Assembly: GCF_003475325.1 (NCBI RefSeq)
Contig: NZ_QRQC01000010.1
Span: 28,383 to 92,382 of the forward strand
From: Collinsella sp. AF33-16
Lineage (GTDB): Bacteria; Actinomycetota; Coriobacteriia; Coriobacteriales; Coriobacteriaceae
Reading direction: 5' to 3'
DNA: 64,000 nucleotides
Part shown: positions 43,914-51,165 of the stretch, piece after piece
Position numbering within the stretch: position 1 is the stretch's first letter
Layout: each line of letters opens with the position of its first letter
Translations under genes and position numbers: made by a program
Notes under the pieces: model-generated
The model's input: the letters and a program-made list of their open reading frames with translations, nothing else
What the model was told of the DNA's origin: nothing
Databases searched by the model: none

Positions 43914-44750
43914 ATGGCACAGAGTAAGGCAGAATACCCCACCCCCGATTGTCTGGCGCCCGCCGCGATCGAGGCGAAGACCGAGGCTGCCGGCGTTACC
44001 AAGGCCAACCTGCCGGTCTCGAAGGCCTTTTTGCTCGCCATGTTCGCCGGAGCGTTTATCGCCTTCGGCGGCCTGTTCTTCACGGTCTTTCTGAGCGATC
44101 CCACGCTTGGCTGGGGCGCCCAGCGCTTCGTGGGCGGTCTTGCTTTTTGCCTGGGACTGGTGCTCGTGCTCATTTGCGGCGCGGAGCTGTTTACCGGTAA
44201 CTCGCTTATGGTATGCGCGCTTAAGAGCAAAAAGATTACGCTCGTCCAGATGTTCAAGGCTTGGGCTGTTGTGTGGATCGGCAACTTTGCCGGCGCCCTG
44301 TTCGTTGTCTTTTTGATTTACATGGCAGCTATTTATAAGCTCAACGGCGAGGCCGTCGCCAATACCATGGTGAGCGTCGCCGCCGGTAAGGTTGCGATCG
44401 ACGCCGTTACCATCTTCTTCCGCGGCATTTTGTGCAACATCTTTGTCTGCCTGGCCGTATGGATCGGCACTGCCGGCAAGACCGTGGTCGACAAGGTCGT
44501 GGGCATTTTGCTGCCCATCGCTGCCTTTGTGGCCTGCGGTTTTGAGCACTGCGTCGCCAACATGTACTTTTTGCCCATGGGTATTTTGATGCACTCCTGC
44601 GGCTATGGAGCCGATGTCGCTGGCGCCGATGCCCTCAACGCTGCCGGGTTGGCGCTCAACCTTACGGTCGCCACGCTGGGCAATATCGTGGGTGGCGCCC
44701 TGATCGTGGCGCTGGGCTACTGGTTTATCTACGCCAACAAAGAGTCCTAA
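43914..44750 (+). CDS. Formate/nitrite transporter family protein
   Basis: A 278-residue pentameric channel of the FNT family with six transmembrane segments. GAELFTGNSLMV is the first family signature and ACGFEHCVANMYFLPMG the second. Formate is a likely substrate in a fermenting anaerobe, and selenium-dependent formate dehydrogenase would fit the neighbourhood, but nitrite or hydrosulfide cannot be excluded. The ATG at 43914 has AAGAAAG upstream. Confidence 0.88.
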   Translation: MAQSKAEYPTPDCLAPAAIEAKTEAAGVTKANLPVSKAFLLAMFAGAFIAFGGLFFTVFLSDPTLGWGAQRFVGGLAFCLGLVLVLICGAELFTGNSLMVCALKSKKITLVQMFKAWAVVWIGNFAGALFVVFLIYMAAIYKLNGEAVANTMVSVAAGKVAIDAVTIFFRGILCNIFVCLAVWIGTAGKTVVDKVVGILLPIAAFVACGFEHCVANMYFLPMGILMHSCGYGADVAGADALNAAGLALNLTVATLGNIVGGALIVALGYWFIYANKES

Positions 44751-44772
44751 AGGACCCAACCCATAACCGACC

Positions 44773-44859
44773 AAAAAGGGACAGGTTTATTTTGGCAGGT
44801 TTTGAGCGAGGCGCTGCGCCGTCTTGTCACGAGCTGCCATAATGGACCTGTCCCTTTTT
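44773..44859. repeat. Long palindrome, GGGACAGG-type, probable bidirectional terminator
   Basis: A perfect 14-bp outer stem AAAAAGGGACAGGT/ACCTGTCCCTTTTT with an inner GGCAG/CTGCC stem and a GC-rich apical part. T-runs exit on both strands. It separates the FNT gene from selA. Confidence 0.75.
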
Positions 44860-44934
44860 GCATGTGCGTTGCCGCATTTTGCTGCTGACGACAAAGGGGA
44901 CCCGCTTTTTATTGAACATGTCGAAAGGCTTTCC

Positions 44935-46392
44935 ATGAGCGACTGCGAATCCATGCCTGCCGAGGTGCGCGACCGCCTGCGCTCCATTCCCGCCGTTCAC
45001 GAGCTGCTGGCCGAGTGGCCGGTCATGAAGGCTGCCGGCGATGCGGGCGACATGATTGTGCGCGAGGCGATTGATGCCGAGCTCGATGCCGAGCGCGAGG
45101 CGATTCGCTCTGGCGTCCCCGCTAGGAATAAGCGCGAGCTCGCCTTGGCCATCGAGCAGCGGTGCCACCGACTGTCGCTGCCGACCCTGCGCCCTGCCGT
45201 CAACGCGTCGGGCGTTGTGATTCACACCAATCTGGGCCGTGCTCCGCTTGCTCCCGCAGCGGTGCAGGCGGTGGCCGATGTCGCCCGCGGCTACAGCACG
45301 CTTGAGTATGACGTCGCGACCTGTGCCCGTGGGGGCCGCAAAGAGCATGCCGCGCGTCTGCTGCGCACGCTCACGGGGGCGCAGGACGCCCTGGTTGTCA
45401 ACAACAACGCCGCGGCGGTGCTGCTGGTGCTTGCCGCGCATGCAAGCGGCAAAGAGGTCATCGTGAGCCGTGGCGAGCTTGTCGAGGTGGGCGGCAGCTT
45501 CCGCATTCCCGATATCATGGCGGCTTCGGGTGCCAAGCTTGTCGAGGTGGGCTCCACCAACCGCACGCATCTGGATGATTACCGAAGCGCCATTACGCCC
45601 AATACGGCGATGATCTTGAAAGTTCATCCTTCTAACTACCGTATCGAGGGTTTCCACGAGGAGGTTTCCGCGGCGGAGCTTTCTGCGCTGGCGCATGAGC
45701 ACGGGCTGTTACTGTACGAGGACCAGGGCTCGGGCGCTTTGCTTACAGATGAGGTGCTCGTCGATGCTGGGGAGAAGCCCACGCCCGCCTCGCTTTGCGC
45801 CGGCGTTGACGTCGTCTCGTGCTCGGGCGACAAGCTGCTCGGCGCCTCGCAAGCGGGCATTATTCTCGGTAGCGCCCAGGTAATCGCCGCCTGTGCCTCG
45901 CATCCGCTTATGCGCGCGCTTCGCCCCGGCAAGCTCACGCTCGCGGCGCTCGAGGCCACTTTGCGCCTGTATGTGACCGGATCCGATACAGCGCATCGGG
46001 AGATCCCGGTGCTCAACATGCTTTCCGGCGCGCCGGCTCCGCTCGAGCGTCAGGCCAAGCGCCTGCATGACCGCATGCTGCGCAAGCTTCGCGAGTCTCA
46101 GTGTGAGGAGGCGGTGGAGCTGCAGGTTGTCGAGGGCGTGTCTGCTCCGGGCGGCGGTTCGCTGCCGACCGTCGAGCTCCCAACTTTTTGCGTTGCCGTC
46201 TGTCCCGTCGATGGGCGTCTATCCGCCGATGGCCTAAAGCGCGCTATGGTACAGGAGCCCGATACGCCGGTTGTGACGCGCGTGCGGCACGACCAGGTGC
46301 TTTTTGACGTTCGCACGCTTTTGCGCGACACCGACCTTGACCTGTGTGCGTCTGCGTTGGCGGATGCCGTGCGGGCAGGTTTGCGTCGATGA
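44935..46392 (+). CDS. selA: L-seryl-tRNA(Sec) selenium transferase
   Basis: Converts seryl-tRNA(Sec) to selenocysteyl-tRNA(Sec) with selenophosphate. The N-terminal domain starts RLRSIPAVHELLAEWP. The PLP lysine is Lys300 in VVSCSGDKLLGASQAGII, and NASGVVIHTNLGRAPLA is diagnostic. At 485 residues it is normal. The ATG at 44935 follows TCGAAAGG; an upstream in-frame start crosses the palindrome. Its stop overlaps the selB start by 4 nt (ATGA). Confidence 0.96.
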   Translation: MSDCESMPAEVRDRLRSIPAVHELLAEWPVMKAAGDAGDMIVREAIDAELDAEREAIRSGVPARNKRELALAIEQRCHRLSLPTLRPAVNASGVVIHTNLGRAPLAPAAVQAVADVARGYSTLEYDVATCARGGRKEHAARLLRTLTGAQDALVVNNNAAAVLLVLAAHASGKEVIVSRGELVEVGGSFRIPDIMAASGAKLVEVGSTNRTHLDDYRSAITPNTAMILKVHPSNYRIEGFHEEVSAAELSALAHEHGLLLYEDQGSGALLTDEVLVDAGEKPTPASLCAGVDVVSCSGDKLLGASQAGIILGSAQVIAACASHPLMRALRPGKLTLAALEATLRLYVTGSDTAHREIPVLNMLSGAPAPLERQAKRLHDRMLRKLRESQCEEAVELQVVEGVSAPGGGSLPTVELPTFCVAVCPVDGRLSADGLKRAMVQEPDTPVVTRVRHDQVLFDVRTLLRDTDLDLCASALADAVRAGLRR

Positions 46393-48353
46393 CCGCGCGC
46401 GAGCTTGTCGAATGTCCCGTTATCGTCGGAACGGCAGGACACGTCGACCACGGAAAGTCGGCCCTTATCGAGGCGCTGACCGGCAAAAATCCCGACCGTC
46501 TGGAGGTCGAACGGCGCCGAGGCATGACCACTGAGCTCGGCTTTGGCGAGCTCGAGCTTCCCAGCGGCAAGCTTGTCGGCTTGGTCGACGTACCCGGGCA
46601 TGCGCACTATCTGCGCGCCATGGTGCAGGGCGCCACCGGCGTGGACGTTGCGTTGCTGGCGGTTTCGGCCGTTGAGGGCGTGATGCCGCAGACCCGCGAG
46701 CACGTTCGGGTTCTGGAGCTGTTGGGTGTGACGCGCATGGTCGTCGCACTCACGATGCGCGATTTGGCCGACCACGAGATTGCCGCGCTGGCGGAGCTCG
46801 ATGTCGAGGCGTTTCTGGACGGGACCGTGTTTGCGGGTGCCTCTATAGTGCCGGTGTCCTCCAAGACGGGCGAGGGCCTGGACGAGCTGCTTACGACGCT
46901 CGATAACACGGTTTGTTCGTGCTGGTCGGAGCATCTGGAGGCGACCGCTGGCTCGGGCGCCGCGCCCCGTCTTCCCATCGACCGTTGCTTTAGCATCCGC
47001 GGCACCGGAACCGTCGTGACGGGTACGCTGCACGACGGTCCCGTTTCGGTTGGCGATGAGCTCGTTGCGCTGCCGTCGCAAACGCGCTGTCGCGTGCGCG
47101 GGGTGCAGGTTCACGGGGATACCCAGTGCGCGGTTCCCGGCCAGCGCGTCGCCCTGAACCTGGTGGGCGATGGCGTGGCGGGCCTCAAGCGCGGCGAGAT
47201 GCTCGGCGTCGAGGGTCGCGTGGGCCAGACGCTGCGCTTTTTGATGCAACTGACATATGTGGGGCGCGATGGCGTGCGAGCCGGCGTTCTTGCTTCGGGT
47301 ACACGCGTGCACGTTATGGCGGGCACGGCTGAGGTGCTCGGCCGCATTATGCTTTTAGACGACGAGCCGCCTATTGCGGTCGGCGAGACGCGTGAGGTGC
47401 AGGTGCGCCTGGAACGGCCGCTGCCGTTGCGCGCCGGCGATCATGCCGTCATTCTGTCGTATTCGCCGATTTCGCTGCTTGGCGGCGGACGCGTCCTGCT
47501 ATCGCGCTGTCGCCGCGCGCGGGTCCTGTCGGCGGGGGAGCGCGCGTTGTATGCGGCGCTTGAGTCCGGAGATGTCGCGGACGGCGTACACGCGTGGCTG
47601 GCGCTGCAAACGCTGCCTGTTGCTGCTGCCGGTGTTGCCGCAGCGCTCGATCTTGTTACCGGCGAGGTCGAGATCGTTTTGCGTGGGCTTGTGGACCAGG
47701 CTGCCGTGTGCGAGCTTGCTGCGGGCGGTGCGGTGCTCTACGCAGATGCCTCGGCTCTCGATGCTGCAATGGATGTGCTGGCTGCGGCCTTGTCCTCCAT
47801 GCACGCGGCGGCTCCCAAGGAGATCGGCTTTACGTCCGGTGCGGTCGCGCACGCGGCTTGGCCGGGCGCCGGTAACGATGTCGCGATGGCACTTATTGCC
47901 GAGGGCTGTGCACGTGGCGTGTGCGCCGTCGACGGTGCCGAGGTGTTCGACCCGCATTCCGCCGCCGCGGCGATACGCGTGGTGCGCGAGGCTGGCCAGC
48001 GTATCGTGGCCCTGCTGGATGAGGCCGGTCTTAATGCGCCGACGCTTCCCGAGGTGAGCGAACAGTTGCAGCTCGATCGCGACACCATGACGCGTGCACT
48101 GCGCGAGCTTTCGCTCAACCACTCGATCGTTAAGGTCGAGCGCGACGTTGCCTTGTCCGCCGCTGCCGAGGCCCATGCGCGTGAGGTTGTTGCGACGGCT
48201 ATCGAGGCTGCTGGCGGCGCCGCCACCACGAGTGTGCTGCGCGAAGCCCTGGGCGTGTCGCGCAAACGAACCATTAGCATCTTGGAGCACCTGGATGCCG
48301 TGCGCTTTACAGTACTCGACAAGGAGGCCGGCGGTCTGAGATCGCTGCGTTAG
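46389..48353 (+). CDS. selB: Selenocysteine-specific elongation factor
   Basis: A 654-residue GTPase delivering Sec-tRNA to UGA codons. G1 is GTAGHVDHGKS (residues 14-24), G2 GMTTELGFGELEL, G3 VDVPGHAHYL. The G4 motif, usually TKxD or NKxD, reads TMRD here, lacking the lysine. The C-terminus (~400-654) holds winged-helix domains that bind SECIS (RDTMTRALRELSLNHSIVKVERDV; TSVLREALGVSRKRTISILEHLD). Coupled to selA; tRNA-Sec follows after 62 nt. Confidence 0.95.
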   Translation: MTARELVECPVIVGTAGHVDHGKSALIEALTGKNPDRLEVERRRGMTTELGFGELELPSGKLVGLVDVPGHAHYLRAMVQGATGVDVALLAVSAVEGVMPQTREHVRVLELLGVTRMVVALTMRDLADHEIAALAELDVEAFLDGTVFAGASIVPVSSKTGEGLDELLTTLDNTVCSCWSEHLEATAGSGAAPRLPIDRCFSIRGTGTVVTGTLHDGPVSVGDELVALPSQTRCRVRGVQVHGDTQCAVPGQRVALNLVGDGVAGLKRGEMLGVEGRVGQTLRFLMQLTYVGRDGVRAGVLASGTRVHVMAGTAEVLGRIMLLDDEPPIAVGETREVQVRLERPLPLRAGDHAVILSYSPISLLGGGRVLLSRCRRARVLSAGERALYAALESGDVADGVHAWLALQTLPVAAAGVAAALDLVTGEVEIVLRGLVDQAAVCELAAGGAVLYADASALDAAMDVLAAALSSMHAAAPKEIGFTSGAVAHAAWPGAGNDVAMALIAEGCARGVCAVDGAEVFDPHSAAAAIRVVREAGQRIVALLDEAGLNAPTLPEVSEQLQLDRDTMTRALRELSLNHSIVKVERDVALSAAAEAHAREVVATAIEAAGGAATTSVLREALGVSRKRTISILEHLDAVRFTVLDKEAGGLRSLR

Positions 48354-48415
48354 CGGTTTCCGCATCGCTCTTTTCGGTTGTGGTCTGTTGGGTTTGGTAA
48401 AATACCGCCACGTTT

Positions 48416-48512
48416 GGGAACGGATGGGCTCCGGTGGGCCCCGCGGTCCTCAAAACCGTTGTGAGGCGTGCAAAACGTCTTGGATGTGTTCGATTCACAT
48501 ACGTTCCCGCCA
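48416..48512 (+). tRNA. selC: tRNA-Sec(TCA)
   Basis: A 97-nt selenocysteine tRNA with encoded CCA. The acceptor is GGGAACG/CGTTCCC with discriminator G. The D arm is a 6-bp stem with tetraloop CGGT (GGGCTC-CGGT-GGGCCC), the tRNA-Sec hallmark. The anticodon loop CCTCAAA carries TCA, with C rather than U at position 33. A long variable arm (AGGCGT/ACGTCT-like) and T loop TTCGATT follow. Position after selB supports the call. Confidence 0.95.
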
Positions 48513-48525
48513 ACGCATCCTGCCA

Positions 48526-48560
48526 ACCACCACAAAGGTGCCTGTCCTCTTTGTGGTGGT
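48526..48560. repeat. Palindromic GGGACAGGCACC repeat, copy 2 (reverse orientation)
   Basis: ACCACCACAAAG pairs with CTTTGTGGTGGT around GTGCCTGTCCT. The reverse complement matches 1472-1503. It lies just downstream of tRNA-Sec. Confidence 0.75.
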
Positions 48561-48774
48561 ATGGACCACGTGGACGAAACAGCTTCGAAACACGCGATTT
48601 GTACGTCGGGTGCTCAAAAACGCATCTACCTGCATCGTAATCAAAACGAAACATCTGCTCGTCGGCTTATGCGAAACTTTGCTGCAACAGTGCGATATTA
48701 TCCATACTCGATAAAGCTCGCGGCGTATGAGGCGCCGCGAACGACACCTTTCTTTTCCATCAATTGGAGGAAGC

Positions 48775-50130
48775 ATGAGCTACACGCAGAAAGTTCTCGA
48801 CGAGCTCAAGGCCCGCTATCCCGAGCAGCCTGAGTTCATCCAGGCCGCGACCGAGATCCTCGGCACCATCCAGCCGGCGCTCGACGCCCATCCCGAGTAC
48901 GAGGAGGCCGCCCTGCTTGAGCGCCTCGTCGAGCCCGAGCGCATCGTTATGTTCCGTGTCCCCTGGGTCGATGACCAGGGCAAGGTTCAGGTCAACCGCG
49001 GCTATCGTGTCGAGTTCAACTCTGCCATTGGACCCTACAAGGGCGGCCTGCGCTTTAACCCGACGGTCACCCTGGGCATGCTCAAGTTCCTGGGCCTGGA
49101 GCAGATCCTCAAGAACAGCCTGACCACCCTTCCCATGGGCGGCGGCAAGGGCGGCTCCGACTTTGACCCCAAGGGCAAGTCCAACAACGAGATCATGCAC
49201 TTCTGCCAGTCCTTCATGACCGAGCTCTATCGCCACATCGGCCCCAACACCGATGTTCCCGCTGGCGACCTGGGCGTTGGCGGCCGTGAGGTTGCCTACA
49301 TGTTCGGTCAGTACAAGCGCCTGACCAACGAGTGGACCGGCGTCCTCACCGGCAAGGGCCTCTCCTTTGGCGGCTCGCTCGCCCGTACCGAGGCCACCGG
49401 CTACGGCCTGGTCTACTTTGTGGACGAGTACCTCAAGAGCCGCGGCGACTCCTTCGAGGGCAAGAACGTCGTCGTTCACGGTTCCGGCAACGTTGCTATC
49501 TATGCCGTCCAGAAGGTCTCCCAGCTCGGCGGCAAGGTTCTTGCCTGCTCCGATACCCACGGCTGGGTCGAGGATCCCGACGGTATCGACTACTCCGTGC
49601 TCGAGCACGTCTACAACCAGAAGCGCTCCGGCCACGACAAGGGCGTCACGCTCGCCATGTACGTTGACGAGAAGCCCAACGCCGTGTGGCACGAGGGCGA
49701 CGGCCGCGGCGTGTGGGAGCTGCCCTGCGACATCGCGCTGCCCTGCGCTCGCGAGAACACGCTGCTGCTCGAGGACGCCCAGGCGCTCGTCGCCAACGGC
49801 TGCAAGGTGGTCGGCGAGGGCGCAAACATGCCCACGACCATCGAGGCCACGACTTACTTCCAGGAGAACGGCGTCGCCTTTATGCCCGGTAAGGCTGCCA
49901 ACGCCGGTGGCGTGCTCGTGTCCGGCCTGGAAATGAGCCAGAACGCCGAGCACCTGTCCTGGACCTTCGAGGAGGTCGACGGCAAGCTCGAGCAGCTCAT
50001 GCGCGGCATGTTCCACAACGTGGACGACACCGCCAAGGAGTATGGCCAGGAGGGCAACTTCGTCATGGGCGCCAACATCGCCGGCTTCCTGAAGGTCGCC
50101 GACGCCATGCTCGCCCAGGGCGTCTGCTAA
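48775..50130 (+). CDS. gdhA: NADP-type glutamate dehydrogenase
   Basis: A 451-residue hexameric enzyme interconverting glutamate and 2-oxoglutarate plus ammonia. PYKGGLRFNPTV and LPMGGGKGGSDFDPKG (catalytic lysine) are conserved, and the Rossmann motif is VVHGSGNVAIYA. Length and the N-terminal helical region match the NADP-dependent assimilatory class. The ATG at 48775 follows TTGGAGGAAGC. A terminator follows at 50157-50187. It is probably the main ammonia-assimilation gene. Confidence 0.95.
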   Translation: MSYTQKVLDELKARYPEQPEFIQAATEILGTIQPALDAHPEYEEAALLERLVEPERIVMFRVPWVDDQGKVQVNRGYRVEFNSAIGPYKGGLRFNPTVTLGMLKFLGLEQILKNSLTTLPMGGGKGGSDFDPKGKSNNEIMHFCQSFMTELYRHIGPNTDVPAGDLGVGGREVAYMFGQYKRLTNEWTGVLTGKGLSFGGSLARTEATGYGLVYFVDEYLKSRGDSFEGKNVVVHGSGNVAIYAVQKVSQLGGKVLACSDTHGWVEDPDGIDYSVLEHVYNQKRSGHDKGVTLAMYVDEKPNAVWHEGDGRGVWELPCDIALPCARENTLLLEDAQALVANGCKVVGEGANMPTTIEATTYFQENGVAFMPGKAANAGGVLVSGLEMSQNAEHLSWTFEEVDGKLEQLMRGMFHNVDDTAKEYGQEGNFVMGANIAGFLKVADAMLAQGVC

Positions 50131-50156
50131 ATCCAGCTCGACATAGCAACTGATGA

Positions 50157-50187
50157 GGCTCCCAGCATTTGTGCCGGGAGCCTTTTT
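50157..50187 (+). terminator. Terminator after gdhA
   Basis: GGCTCCC pairs with GGGAGCC, followed by TTTTT. Confidence 0.8.
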
Positions 50188-50250
50188 CTATGGTGGTGAG
50201 GGCCGTGCGCCCTCGTTTGGTACACTAGAGGACACTGGACAAGTGAAGAG

Positions 50251-51165
50251 ATGGGGGAGAACGTGCTCAAGTTCGGTACCTACGTCCGTGTTGGAAACGC
50301 GGCCGAAGCCTATGAGCTCTTACAGAAGAACCGCAACAACAAGATTGTGGGCGGCGGCATCTGGATGCGCCTGGGTTCGCGTCGCGTGGCGACGGCGATT
50401 GACCTTTCGGCCTGCGGACTCGATCAGATCGAGGAGACCGAGACCGAGTTTCGCATCGGTGCCATGTGCACCCTGCGCCAGCTCGAGCGTCATGCCGGGC
50501 TCAACGCGCTTGTCAACAATGTCTTTGAGTTTGCCGTCCACGATATCGTGGGCGTGCAGCTGCGCAATACCGCCACGGTGGGCGGCAGCATCTACGGTCG
50601 CTTTGGCTTCTCGGACGTTCTCTCTGCCTTCCTCGCGCTCGATTCCTATGTTGAGCTGACGGGCGCCGGCCGCGTGCCGCTCGCGGAGTTCGTGGACATG
50701 GGCTACGTGCGTGACGTGATCGAGCGCGTCGTAGTCGTCAAGCACGACTACCGCGCGAGCTACGAGGCCGTGCGCAAGGCTGCGACCGACTTCCCCTCGC
50801 TGAACGTCACCGCCGCCTGGTGGGACAACACCTGGCACGTCACCGTGGGCGCCCGCCCGCTGCGCGCGACCCTGCTGCAGGGCGAGGCGTGCGGCCTGGT
50901 GAACGAGCATCCTTCCGAGGACGAGCTTCGCGCCCTTGCTGCATCCGTGCGTGCCCTGAGCTGCGGAACCAACCTGTGGGGCTCGGCCGACTACCGCCGT
51001 CGCATCTCGGCCCCGCTCGCCGTCCAGGCCGTGCGCCGCGCCGCCGGCATCGAGCTTTCGGCCGCGCTTGCCCGCGAGCTCGAGACCGTGCAGGTCCCTA
51101 AGTTTGCCACGGACGAGTATTCCTGCCGCCGCGTGCCCGGCGTCGATTCTAGCGAGGTGCGCTAA
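50251..51165 (+). CDS. FAD-binding subunit of a molybdenum hydroxylase
   Basis: A 304-residue CO-dehydrogenase flavoprotein-like protein. The FAD loops are KIVGGGIWMRLG (in place of the usual AGGTDL-type) and NTATVGGSIYGRFGFSDVLSAFLALD. The C-terminus has SCGTNLWGSADYRRRI, matching the SDxRASaeYRR-type end. It carries electrons between the 2Fe-2S centres and the acceptor. The ATG at 50251 is used; GTG 50263, preceded by GGGGGAG, is an alternative. Its stop overlaps the next ATG by one base. Confidence 0.87.
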   Translation: MGENVLKFGTYVRVGNAAEAYELLQKNRNNKIVGGGIWMRLGSRRVATAIDLSACGLDQIEETETEFRIGAMCTLRQLERHAGLNALVNNVFEFAVHDIVGVQLRNTATVGGSIYGRFGFSDVLSAFLALDSYVELTGAGRVPLAEFVDMGYVRDVIERVVVVKHDYRASYEAVRKAATDFPSLNVTAAWWDNTWHVTVGARPLRATLLQGEACGLVNEHPSEDELRALAASVRALSCGTNLWGSADYRRRISAPLAVQAVRRAAGIELSAALARELETVQVPKFATDEYSCRRVPGVDSSEVR

